Positions 9,984 to 19,312 of a stretch of DNA of 64,000 nt are shown one piece after another (position 1 is the stretch's first letter; every line of letters begins with the position of its first letter). The stretch spans positions 1 through 64,000 of the forward strand of contig NZ_JAAXCM010000010.1 of the NCBI RefSeq assembly GCF_019734885.1, read 5' to 3'. The notes beneath the pieces were generated by a model. The model was not told the origin of the DNA and did not search any database. It was given only the letters and a program-made list of their open reading frames with translations. Origin of the DNA: Pseudocoprococcus catus (GTDB taxonomy: Bacteria > Bacillota > Clostridia > Lachnospirales > Lachnospiraceae). Made by a program: the position numbers and the translations under genes.

Positions 9984-10982
9984 CTATCTTCCTCGTATTT
10001 TTTTTATTATATTTTTCAATCGTGAATCGTGATAGCGTTCTTCTTCTATTAACTGCTGTATTTCAAGCCACTCATTCGGTAAAAAATAGGATTCTTTTAT
10101 GTCCCCTATTTCATAATCCTGCCGCCATTCACGTTTAATACATTCTTTATATTGATCTATATTCTCTGAAGTTGCTCTATTTAAGTTAAATTTATATGTC
10201 TGATATTTTTTTATGGCATATGCATCTATGAATTTTTCCATTCTTTTGTTTCCTCGAATGAGATTTCTAATAAACCTATATTCTTCATTCGCGCAATACA
10301 AATTATTCGGATTATTCACAGATGATTGCGGATTATCTCTTCTGTTCATGTAAAAGGGAACATTCACATACATTATGCTTCTACAAAAGCACATCGTCTG
10401 AAACCAAAAACCATTATCTTGAAATGACGCTCCCGGCGATTCATTGAATCGAATATTATTTTCTTCAATCATTGTCCTTTTGTAAATGCCGCACCATATG
10501 TTCATCAAAAATCTGAAACATATACGTTCTTCCTCCGGAATAATCAAACGATGATAAAAAGAATCATCTTCTGCCACTGACTGATATGCCTTTGCTATTT
10601 TACCGTTCTTTGTTCTAAATCGATAAAAATCTGACTTTACAATATCTGCATCATATATTTTTGCAATATCATAAAGATACTCTAACATCGGTCTTTTTAT
10701 AAAATCATCCGGCTCCACAATAGCAATATACTCACCCGTTGCCAGATGAAGTCCCTCATTCATTGCATGTCCATACCCATAATTCAAATTTTCAATAATA
10801 TGTATTCTAGAATCTTTCTCTTTCAAATAATTGAGTATTTTTCCTGAACTATCCGATGAGCCATCATTGATACATATTATTTCAAGCTCAGACAGCGTCT
10901 GATCTAAAACGCTTCTCAAGCATTGATACAAATATTTCTCTACATTATAGATTGGTATGATAACTGAAACTTTTGTATGCAT
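9984..10982 (-). CDS. Family 2 glycosyltransferase
   Basis: A 332-residue GT-A glycosyltransferase beginning directly with 'VSVIIPIYNVEKYLYQCLRS'. It carries 'CINDGSSDSS', 'YGHAMNEG' and 'IVEPDDFI' for nucleotide-sugar and metal binding. It shares 'ASFQDNGFWFQTM' and 'NRRDNPQSSV' with the N-terminal half of the downstream GT2-GT8 protein, so the two probably arose by duplication. It lacks the GT8 extension and a membrane anchor. It lies in the polysaccharide operon between a GT4 gene (16 bp gap) and the GT2-GT8 gene (2 bp gap). Donor and acceptor sugars cannot be told from sequence. Confidence 0.85.
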   Translation of the reverse strand: MHTKVSVIIPIYNVEKYLYQCLRSVLDQTLSELEIICINDGSSDSSGKILNYLKEKDSRIHIIENLNYGYGHAMNEGLHLATGEYIAIVEPDDFIKRPMLEYLYDIAKIYDADIVKSDFYRFRTKNGKIAKAYQSVAEDDSFYHRLIIPEEERICFRFLMNIWCGIYKRTMIEENNIRFNESPGASFQDNGFWFQTMCFCRSIMYVNVPFYMNRRDNPQSSVNNPNNLYCANEEYRFIRNLIRGNKRMEKFIDAYAIKKYQTYKFNLNRATSENIDQYKECIKREWRQDYEIGDIKESYFLPNEWLEIQQLIEEERYHDSRLKNIIKKIRGR

Positions 10983-10998
10983 TTACTTTCTTCCTAAC

Positions 10999-12042
10999 TC
11001 AAGTAATATATTCTTCTAATTTCTTTCTATATATCTTTTTTGTAGATGTTTCTAAATATCTCTTTCTCATCATCAAACCTTCCACCAAAAGTTTTCTTCG
11101 GCTCGTAAATTGACTCATTTTTCTTGTTAATTGCGCTACATTTTCAACTTCATACAGGCAATCCGAATTATCTTTTAATACATATTGAGCACCTACATTT
11201 TCAGACATTATAACTACTTTTCCCAGCATAGCTCCCTCTAATGCAACTAACGAACATGCCTCATCTCGTGAGGAAACTACAAAAACATTCATCTTTTTAT
11301 ATAATTCCATTCTTTCACGTTCATTCTGAATTTCACCGTGAAAAATAATTCTTTTATTATTCTTTGGAACAACCTGCTCCCAATAATCATGCGACCATTC
11401 CGGTACTCTTCCAACAATATGTAGCGTTGTTATAGAACGAAGTATTTCCGGCATATTCAGAAAAGCCTGTACCGCAATATCTATCCCTTTCCTATATTCG
11501 ACTGTTCCTGAAACTAAATAATGGATCATTGAATCTTTCACCCAATTCATTCTATGAAAAGATTCATCTTTCACCCAATTATGAATTACTCTTATGTTTG
11601 TAGAATGGCATTGCAAACGAATCATTCTTTTGGCATAATCACTCACACAAAATATTTCATTTATATTTCTTAACGTTTTTTCGCTTATACCGCATTCTCG
11701 AACTAATTGTGATATGTTTCCAGCCTCTCTTATAAAAAGAATGCTCCTTAATATGCATTGGGCTCTGACACACAATTCAGCCGTAAAAACAGTATTAAAA
11801 ACAGCTACCTGATATTCCTTTAATTTATATAACCATTGACTATTTTCAAAATCTATAAAATCAACTCTATATCCTTTCTTGTTAAACTCCTCTTGAAACT
11901 CCCCCCTTTTACAAGTCCATATATCCACTTGCCATCCTAATTCACGCAATACATCCGCCATATTCAGCAAACTCCTTGGGGCTCCTGTATACGTTAATTC
12001 ATGGGATACCAACAAAATTGATTTACACAACATTGGTTTCAT
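10999..12042 (-). CDS. Family 4 glycosyltransferase (GT-B fold)
   Basis: A 347-residue protein with the GT-B N-terminal pattern 'ILLVSHELTYTGAPRSLLNM' and a C-terminal donor-binding half. The latter includes 'YLVSGTVEYRKGIDIAVQAF', 'LHIVGRVP' and 'VVSSRDEACSLVALEGAMLG', corresponding to the GT4 E-x7-E region. It should transfer a nucleotide-activated sugar with retention of configuration during assembly of the surface glycan. The start has GAGGA about eight bases upstream and lies inside the end of the preceding HAD-domain gene (20 bp overlap), which suggests translational coupling. Confidence 0.8.
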   Translation of the reverse strand: MKPMLCKSILLVSHELTYTGAPRSLLNMADVLRELGWQVDIWTCKRGEFQEEFNKKGYRVDFIDFENSQWLYKLKEYQVAVFNTVFTAELCVRAQCILRSILFIREAGNISQLVRECGISEKTLRNINEIFCVSDYAKRMIRLQCHSTNIRVIHNWVKDESFHRMNWVKDSMIHYLVSGTVEYRKGIDIAVQAFLNMPEILRSITTLHIVGRVPEWSHDYWEQVVPKNNKRIIFHGEIQNERERMELYKKMNVFVVSSRDEACSLVALEGAMLGKVVIMSENVGAQYVLKDNSDCLYEVENVAQLTRKMSQFTSRRKLLVEGLMMRKRYLETSTKKIYRKKLEEYIT

Positions 12043-14035
12043 CCAATATTTCCTCTATTATTTTTATAAATTCTGTGTTTTCGTTTTGTTCTAAAAGCTG
12101 CATCGGTGCATAAGCATCTCTGCCGCTTACAGTTCTTAATTCAGGAATATTATGTGTCATTTTTTTGTATGCCTTCACAAAATCAATTATTCCCCTTTGT
12201 ATTCTTCTTATAGATTCTTTGTTTTTAGGCGGTGCATTCAATCTGCATTTTATTTTCCCAGTATGATCAGAATAAAATCCTCGGAAACTTCCATTGTACG
12301 AACTCATCAATGCCTCCCACAGCAAATTGTGCTTCTTATTCGGATTATGAAATTTCCATAAATCCCTATTCTTTTCCTGAGAATACATATAGCTTATTAA
12401 CTCACCGCTTTTCAGAAAAGTTTCACTTGAATCAGGTTCTGCATTGTTAGCTGTATTCGTACCGGCAATAATACCGGTCACATCACAATCAAAATTCCAA
12501 ATCTCTTTAAACAAATATGTTAATGTTATCGCTCCACTCCCTGCCCATCCAATATCAACTACAACAACAGCACGGCTATTTTCTACAATAGGTTTAAAAT
12601 ATTCCTTTCCAGCATCAACCTGTTCCTTATAACTGTTTAAAATATATTCCCAATTTTTTTGTAAATATGCTTTAATACCATCAACATTTTTATCAGTCAA
12701 TATCGTTTTTGCCTGCATATTATTCTCTTTGCAAATATCCTCCAACATCCATGTCAAATCCATTGTCTTCAGAACATCCGCCAAAGTATAATCCTGATTA
12801 ACTTTATGATAAAGAAACCTTCTAAAAAAATCATATTTGAACCTGCTGGACGCCATCTTGGTTGCTGCAATTCGAGACCAATAGACATACGCTATTTGAT
12901 CCATTTCATCTGGATATAATATTTCCCATGCTTTTCTTAAAATATCTCCATCTCTTGCTAAAAATAATATTTTATCCACGTTATGATTGGCTACATATTG
13001 ATGTATAAATTGGCAATACCCTACAATAAATAATCCTCCATAAATATATCCATACTCATAAAATCTTGAGTAATGGCATAATCCATTATACAAATGTGCA
13101 TTAACTATCCCCCTGTACAAGCTTCCAGTAATAACTGACATGTCCTGACACCTGAAAAGATTTCCTAACTCATTTACATTCTTATAGTAGAAAGTATTAA
13201 TTCCTCTTTTTCTTGCCTGTTCAATATCGGATATTTTATTATCTCCAATATGTATCCATCCTTGTCGTTTAACACCTGTTTTCAAAAGCCAATCATACAT
13301 ATCCCCCTGACTCTTTGATTTCAAACAGTCACAAGATATAAAGCTTGCCATTGGTTTAGGATAACCACATTTTTTCAGTAGTAATTCAATCACATTCTGA
13401 TCCAGATACATATCTGAAACAACCATATACTTTTTCTCTTGTTTATCTAACTCACGAATGACTTCCAGCATATATGGATTTGCAAAACAAAATTCTTTCT
13501 CCGTATTTATCTCATTTTCTATTCCTTCCACTTTATCTATACCACATTCCTTTGAGATAATTGTATAGATATCATCTATATTTACTTCGTAGCTTCCTGT
13601 TTCTTTATATTTTCTTTTTCTGGCCGTTTCTTCCATTTCCTCACGAATACGTTTATAATCCGGATATTTCATTTTATATCCCAATATATAGAATAAATCT
13701 GATGGTTTGGAAAATGGTCTGAAAATCAAAGTATCAAAAACATCAAAAGAAATTGTTTCAAATTTCATTAACTTGTGTGCTAATGTTTTTGGATCTGGTA
13801 AAATTTCTAATGTTGACTCACTGTTTTGATCGCATAATTTCTTTATTTCGCTTTTGCAGGAATTTCTCTCGTTTCGGAATCCTTCGGGCAATAAATACCA
13901 TGAGCAATTTAACCTCAGCAAATAAACCCAACAGCCTATTCTTCCTATGCCCGATACTTGTCGACGTTTTTCTTGATATTCTGTTCGAATTTCCGGCACT
14001 TGATTAACTAATAATTCATATAATTCGTTTTTCAT
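12023..14035 (-). CDS. HAD-like hydrolase fused to a 'FLARDG' glycan-locus domain
   Basis: About 670 residues; the ATG at 14035 (AGGA eight bases upstream) is preferred to an upstream TTG at 14062. An N-terminal HAD hydrolase domain shows 'FDVFDTLIFRP' (nucleophile Asp), 'VVSDMYLD' and 'WIHIGDNKISDIEQA'. The second half has 'ILFLARDGDILRKAWEIL', 'YVYWSRIA' and 'VVVVDIGWAGSGAITL'. These last motifs recur in the same order in the stand-alone gene at 15756-17144. Related HAD proteins (COG5610-type) occur in many polysaccharide loci, but their reaction is not established; phosphatase or transferase activity on a glycan intermediate is only a guess. It lies between the exporter ATPase and a GT4 gene. 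Confidence 0.7.
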   Translation of the reverse strand: MKNELYELLVNQVPEIRTEYQEKRRQVSGIGRIGCWVYLLRLNCSWYLLPEGFRNERNSCKSEIKKLCDQNSESTLEILPDPKTLAHKLMKFETISFDVFDTLIFRPFSKPSDLFYILGYKMKYPDYKRIREEMEETARKRKYKETGSYEVNIDDIYTIISKECGIDKVEGIENEINTEKEFCFANPYMLEVIRELDKQEKKYMVVSDMYLDQNVIELLLKKCGYPKPMASFISCDCLKSKSQGDMYDWLLKTGVKRQGWIHIGDNKISDIEQARKRGINTFYYKNVNELGNLFRCQDMSVITGSLYRGIVNAHLYNGLCHYSRFYEYGYIYGGLFIVGYCQFIHQYVANHNVDKILFLARDGDILRKAWEILYPDEMDQIAYVYWSRIAATKMASSRFKYDFFRRFLYHKVNQDYTLADVLKTMDLTWMLEDICKENNMQAKTILTDKNVDGIKAYLQKNWEYILNSYKEQVDAGKEYFKPIVENSRAVVVVDIGWAGSGAITLTYLFKEIWNFDCDVTGIIAGTNTANNAEPDSSETFLKSGELISYMYSQEKNRDLWKFHNPNKKHNLLWEALMSSYNGSFRGFYSDHTGKIKCRLNAPPKNKESIRRIQRGIIDFVKAYKKMTHNIPELRTVSGRDAYAPMQLLEQNENTEFIKIIEEILDETNVV

Positions 14036-14073
14036 TTTCTCGGTCCTATTCACCAAAAGCAATCAAATTTTAT

Positions 14074-14982
14074 TTAAGCAGTTCCCATCTTTTCGTATGC
14101 ATCACATACAGTTTTTGGATCTCCGATCATACGTAAATGACCTTTTTCAATCCAGATAGCTTTTGTACAATTGCTTTTTATAACCGATGTAGAATGCGAT
14201 ACAATTAAAACAGTAGAGCCCGCATGCATCATAGATTTTATACGTGCTTCACTTTTTTTTCTAAAAAACATATCTCCTACACTTAATACCTCATCCAAAA
14301 TTAATATTTCAGGTACTTCTCTAACTGTCGCAATTGCAAATGCCAGACGAGAAACCATTCCCGACGAATAATTTCGCACCTTTTCATCCATAAAACCTTC
14401 TAGCTCTGCAAATTGAACAATTTCATCATAATGCTGATCAATATACTTTTTATCGTATCCTATGATGGCACCATTTAAATATACATTTTCTCTGCCCGTC
14501 AATTCATAATCAAATCCTGTTCCCAATGTCAATAATTGTACCTTATTTTTGTCAACAAATACTTTTCCTTTGGAAGGTATCAATGCTCCCGATATGATCT
14601 TCAGTATAGTACTTTTTCCGGAGCCATTTGTGCCTATAATTCCAACCACTTCTCCCTTATATATTTCAAAACTAATATCATCTAATGCTCGGAATTTTTC
14701 ACACTGATACTGACCTGTTACTGAACGGATTGCTAATTCTTTCAAACTAGTTGCCTCATCTTTCTCTCTCTTAAAATCCATTGTTATATTCTGGACTTTA
14801 ATTTCCAATTCAGGAACATCTAATTTACGTATTCTTTTTTGTTCATTATTCTTTTTTTGATTCAGTTGACTTCTTTGTTTTTTTCTATTTCGTCTACCAT
14901 GCCATAATATACCTAACGCCGCACAAGAGACTACCAGCATTAATAAACCTAAAATTATCGTAATTTCAATCAAAAAATCCAT
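14074..14982 (-). CDS. Wzt/TagH-like polysaccharide ABC exporter ATPase with N-terminal membrane segment
   Basis: A 302-residue nucleotide-binding subunit. It has Walker A 'GTNGSGKST', signature 'YSSGMVSRLAFA', Walker B 'ILILDEVL' and switch 'IVSHST', with the 'ELTGRENVYLNG' segment typical of O-antigen/teichoic-acid exporters. It should power export of a lipid-linked polysaccharide with the Wzm-like permease just upstream (16 bp). Residues 6-28 form a hydrophobic helix followed by a basic, Gln/Lys-rich stretch, before the ATPase core starts near residue 57. This is unusual because such subunits are normally soluble. No C-terminal carbohydrate-binding domain follows the ATPase. No good alternative ATG removes the helix while keeping the core. 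Confidence 0.88.
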   Translation of the reverse strand: MDFLIEITIILGLLMLVVSCAALGILWHGRRNRKKQRSQLNQKKNNEQKRIRKLDVPELEIKVQNITMDFKREKDEATSLKELAIRSVTGQYQCEKFRALDDISFEIYKGEVVGIIGTNGSGKSTILKIISGALIPSKGKVFVDKNKVQLLTLGTGFDYELTGRENVYLNGAIIGYDKKYIDQHYDEIVQFAELEGFMDEKVRNYSSGMVSRLAFAIATVREVPEILILDEVLSVGDMFFRKKSEARIKSMMHAGSTVLIVSHSTSVIKSNCTKAIWIEKGHLRMIGDPKTVCDAYEKMGTA

Positions 14983-14998
14983 GATTCTCTAACCCGCT

Positions 14999-15772
14999 TT
15001 ATATTTTCTGCATAATTGTATTTTTATTTTTTTTGAATATGTATTGTCCAACAAGAAAAGTACCTATTCCCCATGCAAACATTTGTATCCATTGATAAAC
15101 TGTTGGAAATTCAGCATTTAATACAATCGCTCTCATAGATCCAACATAAGCATAAATTGGATTATTTAAAATACATATTTTCACAATTCCACTCAATCCA
15201 TCAACAGGATAAAATAAAGCCGACATATACATCCATAGCGTAAGTACGACTGAATAAAGATATTTTACATCACCAAAAAATACATATGCAGCCGCTAATA
15301 CAAACGAAACCCCCATTGCAAATAGCAACAATAGAAAAACAACTATTGGTATACACAACATTTTATTGGTTATATCAACTTTAAACACAAACAGCATCAC
15401 CACGTATGCAACTAACGAATACAAAAAATTAACTAATGCTGTATAAATCCTAGCCAAAATAAATATATCCATCGGAAATTTAACTTTTATAAGCATCATT
15501 TTATTATCTACCAGTGATGTCATTGCAGAATTTGTTGCACCTGTAAATAACTGCCACAATATATATCCAGAGAGATAGTATATTGGAAAATTCTCGATAC
15601 TTCGTTTGAATATCTGGGAAAAAATCAATGACAACACAACCATTGTTAAAAGTGGATTTAAGACACTCCAAATAATTCCTAATTTTGAACGCGAATATTT
15701 TCTCTTAATCTCTCTTGACGTCAACTCTCGTATTACAAAAATATATTGCCTTCTTTTATTTTGTTCTGACAT
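14999..15772 (-). CDS. Wzm-like polysaccharide ABC exporter permease
   Basis: An ABC2-type membrane protein of about 257 residues. It has the amphipathic entry 'LTSREIKRKYSRSKLGIIWS', then 'LNPLLTMVVLSLIFSQIF', and six hydrophobic segments, as in the polysaccharide/polyol-phosphate exporter family. It pairs with the downstream ATPase to move a lipid-linked glycan across the membrane. The second in-frame ATG at 15772 is preferred because GGAG lies nine bases upstream; the first, at 15787, has only an A-rich leader. The gene overlaps the end of the preceding orphan FLARDG gene. Confidence 0.88.
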   Translation of the reverse strand: MSEQNKRRQYIFVIRELTSREIKRKYSRSKLGIIWSVLNPLLTMVVLSLIFSQIFKRSIENFPIYYLSGYILWQLFTGATNSAMTSLVDNKMMLIKVKFPMDIFILARIYTALVNFLYSLVAYVVMLFVFKVDITNKMLCIPIVVFLLLLFAMGVSFVLAAAYVFFGDVKYLYSVVLTLWMYMSALFYPVDGLSGIVKICILNNPIYAYVGSMRAIVLNAEFPTVYQWIQMFAWGIGTFLVGQYIFKKNKNTIMQKI

Positions 15773-17144
15773 ATCTGTATGCTCCATAAAATTCTTTTTT
15801 TATATATAGTAGTGATTTATATATAATATAATTGGCCCAATGTATCCATCTCCAATGACTTCTTACAATACTGCCTTCATACCACGCACTTTCGCAGCAA
15901 GACTTCTTAGATATTCCGTAACTTCTTAAAATCTTCTCCATTAAATGATTTTGAATTAATTCAATCTCATTCATTTTCCGCGCTAAACATACAGCATTAT
16001 CGTCTACAATGTCATCTGAAAATTTCATTCTTCCTAAAACAAATGCTTCCTTTATTGTTGGACAGCTCATTAATCTGGTCAAATTTTTACTGATCACTCT
16101 TTTTTCTTTTTCAAAATCTATGTTTGAAAAATCTATGTTTTTCATTCTTCTTTTTATCTGTACTAAATAGGCATCTAAATTTTCTTGCTCAATTCTGATA
16201 ATTTCTCTATTATAAATGCTGATCTTTCCACACTTTGGTATAATTCTTCCGTCTTTCTCTATATACCCTTTAGTCATTCCATACGGAGCACTAACTAGTA
16301 CTTCAAACAGACAGTTTGAAAAAAATATTTTTCTTTTATATCCCTTTTCCGGTGTAAAGTAAAAGCTATGATACATCTCCCGTTTACTCCCAGAAGGGAT
16401 CTCATACAATCCCCAATAATATCCGTCTACCTCTTCTTTTTTTCCCGATGCCTTTAATACCAAATTTAATGTCTCTTGAATAGACCCTGTCCAACCACTA
16501 TCAACAAATGCAGCTGTCCCATCGTCCATCAAGCCAACCTGGCTCAAATAGGCCTGCATTATAGAATACTTTTTCTTTGAATGCTTTTTTACGCATTCAA
16601 TAAAATATGCACAATCTTTTAATCCCTTTTTCACTTGTTTCAATTGTTTATAAGGTATAGGTTCAGTATACTCATACGGCAATTTTATATACTTTAATAC
16701 AACTGCTATCTCTTGTTTACTTAGCCCTGTTCTGCCCATAATTTTCTTCAGATTAACATCTATTCCACCTCTGCAAATATGATCCAATGCAGAATCCATA
16801 TCTAAGTAATAACTCGCCAAGCGTAATGAAAATCTAGAACAATATATATACTCACATTCAATTTGTAAGTTCCACAATGTACAATAAAATTCTGCTATAC
16901 GATGCATAAAATAACCATCTCTAGCAAGAAAGTACAATTTTTGCTTTCTTTTTTTTATTGCATCATTCAATACCCAAAGTACAAACAAGTTAATCGATGG
17001 ATGAATTATCAATCTGCTAATCTCTGATGTTAGTTCATCTTTCAATTCATTGTATTGTCGTGACCGTTCAACGAATAGCATCGAACTTCGACTCAGTTGT
17101 TTCTCGTACCAAACTAGTCGCTTCTTTTCCTTTATCCCAACCAT
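15756..17144 (-). CDS. Conserved glycan-locus protein with stand-alone 'FLARDG' domain, function unknown
   Basis: A 462-residue soluble protein that I do not recognise as a characterised enzyme. Visible motifs are 'LYFLARDGYFMHRIAEFY' (about residues 75-95), 'EYIYCSRFSLRLAS', and 'AAFVDSGWTGSIQETLNLVL' (about 215-235). A C-terminal basic segment with possible amphipathic helices follows. The same motif order occurs in the second half of the HAD fusion at 12023-14035, so both carry one domain, here without HAD. The ATG at 17144 has GGGAG ten bases upstream and lies 77 bp inside the preceding GT2 gene. A role in making, modifying or attaching the exported glycan is inferred from position only. 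Confidence 0.65.
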   Translation of the reverse strand: MVGIKEKKRLVWYEKQLSRSSMLFVERSRQYNELKDELTSEISRLIIHPSINLFVLWVLNDAIKKRKQKLYFLARDGYFMHRIAEFYCTLWNLQIECEYIYCSRFSLRLASYYLDMDSALDHICRGGIDVNLKKIMGRTGLSKQEIAVVLKYIKLPYEYTEPIPYKQLKQVKKGLKDCAYFIECVKKHSKKKYSIMQAYLSQVGLMDDGTAAFVDSGWTGSIQETLNLVLKASGKKEEVDGYYWGLYEIPSGSKREMYHSFYFTPEKGYKRKIFFSNCLFEVLVSAPYGMTKGYIEKDGRIIPKCGKISIYNREIIRIEQENLDAYLVQIKRRMKNIDFSNIDFEKEKRVISKNLTRLMSCPTIKEAFVLGRMKFSDDIVDDNAVCLARKMNEIELIQNHLMEKILRSYGISKKSCCESAWYEGSIVRSHWRWIHWANYIIYKSLLYIKKEFYGAYRYVRTK

Positions 17145-18039
17145 TCACATTCTTCTCCCGTATTACATCGTGAAAGACTCTTATATAAGCCCGATTTTCT
17201 TCGTATGTCAAAGGATTTAACGATCTTAGCCGCATCTTTTTATACAATAAAATAACATTTCGCGGAATGCATATCGTGAATAATGGTCTTAGTATATATA
17301 TACCTCTGCTTACTAACGGTAAAGACATTTTTGAAAAGTTATTCTTTCTAATCTTCATTTCATTACATCTGCTTTTTAAAGTTCTCTTCTGATAGCTATC
17401 TGATCCTTCTCTATACATAAATAAACATTTTTGAATATTGTATCCTCGGTATCCTTGTTGATATAATCTCATAAACAGTTCATAATCTTCGCACCGTAAC
17501 GTTTTTTCATCTATATTATATTTATTATCTTTTTCAAATAATTCTCTTCGAAACATAACTGATGGATGAATAAATGGTGAAAATGGCAAGAAGTTATATT
17601 GATTTGGTATCTCAGCCATTCTTCTAACCCCCATAATTGTATAATCGGACACAATAACTGCATTGCATCCTACCCAATCATATTCACAATGTTGCTCAAG
17701 AAATTTCATTTCTTCTTCCAACCGTTCCGGAAAAGATATATCATCCGCATCCATTCTTGCCAAATACTTTCCTCTGGCCACATGAATACATTGATTTAAG
17801 GCAAATCCTAAGCCTTTATTATCCTTTTCTCTGATGACCCGAATTCGGCTATCCTTTTGCTTTATCCTTTCTATGACTTTTGCAGTCACTTCATCATTAC
17901 CATCGTCATAAATAATAAACTCAAAATCCTTAAATGTCTGATTTAGAATTGAATTTACAGCTTCTTCCAGTTGATTATAATCGCTTGGATTATATACTCC
18001 CATAATAACTGAAATTAACGGTTGTGTTTTTGTTCCCAT
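17068..18039 (-). CDS. Family 2 glycosyltransferase
   Basis: A 323-residue GT-A glycosyltransferase. It has 'LISVIMGVYNPSDYNQLEEA', 'IYDDGNDEVT', 'RVIREKDNKGLGFALNQCI' and 'LARMDADDISFPERL', where MDADD is the metal/nucleotide site. It then continues into a family 2 C-terminal half with 'HPSVMFRRELF'. It belongs to the WcaA/SpsA-like group and acts at the cytoplasmic side in polysaccharide assembly. It starts inside the end of the first operon gene (25 bp overlap, AAAGGA upstream of ATG) and its own end overlaps the next gene by 77 bp. Confidence 0.85.
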   Translation of the reverse strand: MGTKTQPLISVIMGVYNPSDYNQLEEAVNSILNQTFKDFEFIIYDDGNDEVTAKVIERIKQKDSRIRVIREKDNKGLGFALNQCIHVARGKYLARMDADDISFPERLEEEMKFLEQHCEYDWVGCNAVIVSDYTIMGVRRMAEIPNQYNFLPFSPFIHPSVMFRRELFEKDNKYNIDEKTLRCEDYELFMRLYQQGYRGYNIQKCLFMYREGSDSYQKRTLKSRCNEMKIRKNNFSKMSLPLVSRGIYILRPLFTICIPRNVILLYKKMRLRSLNPLTYEENRAYIRVFHDVIREKNVNGWDKGKEATSLVRETTESKFDAIR

Positions 18040-19199
18040 AAATCCTTTTCCATCTTTTTATATGCTTTCTTCATTATCTTATCTGTGTTTTTTAAATCAT
18101 AATTTTTTACATTATGCTGACTCATAATTCCCATCTTTTCTCTTAATTTTTCATCGTTCCATAGACGCATAATCGCTTTGGAAAACGAATTTTCATCATC
18201 AGCCTTACAAATAAATGCATTTACATTGCGTATTGCATATTCCTTTGTTCCCCTATTATCACTTACAATTAAGGGTAACCCACAAGCCATTGCTTCAATA
18301 GCTGCCATTCCAAATCCTTCACGATACGATGGAAACACAAAACAATCTGCTGCCTGATAATAATCCAGAATTTCTGATTGATAGCCACACAATATAACAT
18401 CTTCTTCTAAATTTTCTTTTTCAATCAATTTTTCCAGCTTTTTACGTTGCTTGCCCTCTCCGCAAATCAAATATTTTATTGAACCATTCATTTCTTTATC
18501 TTTTATCTTAGAAATAGCCCTAATAACTGTTGCATGATTCTTATTAGAATTTAGTTCCCCCACAGATAAAACAAAAAATGTGTTTGAATCCATCCCATAT
18601 TTTTTTCGAATATGATTGCTCTTTTTCTTTATTGCCCAAAATTTTTCCGTATCTACTCCTGTACCCGGTATTCTCACCACTGAAGCAACTTTTTCATCTA
18701 CAATTTTTCTTGCTATAACTGCATCCTCATTATTAATTGTAATAAATTGATCTGTATACCTAGCCAATAATTTTTCGACAGGATAATATATTAACCAATT
18801 TTTCAAAGGTGCACCTCTATAGAAATGAAAACCATGAGCAGTATACATAACATACAAAGACTTAACAAACACTTTGCTAAGCCTCCCTATTACACCTCCC
18901 ATAGGATTGTGGCAATGAATTGCGGAAATATGTTGAAAATGCACGATGTTCAACACTTGCTTTAACGCTTTTAAATTTGATATTAAATATACAGGTGATT
19001 TTTTTATAGAAATATGATGGCATTGAATTCCTTTTTCTTTCAACTCATCAATATCACATTTATAAACTGGGTAATCAAAATTAGACGCATAATGAACTTT
19101 CCACCCATATGACTGCAAGATAGCCACATCATTCATTTCAAATTTTTGCAAAAATCCCCCAATGGATGTTAATATCAAAATATTCTTTTCTCTTTCCAT
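18015..19199 (-). CDS. Family 4 glycosyltransferase, first gene of the polysaccharide operon
   Basis: A 394-residue GT-B protein resembling capsule/exopolysaccharide transferases of the EpsD/CapM kind. The N-terminal acceptor half has 'ILILTSIGGFLQKFEMNDVA', 'IHCHNPMGGVIGRL' and 'YTAHGFHFYRGAP'. The donor half has 'RIPGTGVDTEKFW', 'VLSVGELNSNKNHATVI', 'YLICGEGKQRKKLEKL' and the 'FVFPSYREGFGMAAIEAMAC' nucleotide-sugar site. Early-operon GT4 enzymes often add one of the first sugars to the lipid carrier. A 195-bp AT-rich gap with a terminator separates it from the regulator block, so it probably has its own promoter, which I could not assign with confidence. Confidence 0.85.
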   Translation of the reverse strand: MEREKNILILTSIGGFLQKFEMNDVAILQSYGWKVHYASNFDYPVYKCDIDELKEKGIQCHHISIKKSPVYLISNLKALKQVLNIVHFQHISAIHCHNPMGGVIGRLSKVFVKSLYVMYTAHGFHFYRGAPLKNWLIYYPVEKLLARYTDQFITINNEDAVIARKIVDEKVASVVRIPGTGVDTEKFWAIKKKSNHIRKKYGMDSNTFFVLSVGELNSNKNHATVIRAISKIKDKEMNGSIKYLICGEGKQRKKLEKLIEKENLEEDVILCGYQSEILDYYQAADCFVFPSYREGFGMAAIEAMACGLPLIVSDNRGTKEYAIRNVNAFICKADDENSFSKAIMRLWNDEKLREKMGIMSQHNVKNYDLKNTDKIMKKAYKKMEKDLWEQKHNR

Positions 19200-19312
19200 G
19201 TTTCATCACCAACTTAGCTCTATATAACAAATCTATTTTATCATTAACTTGCTTTTACTAGTTTAGCTTTACATTATCTGCTCATTTTTTGTCACTTTTT
19301 GTTATTTTATAA

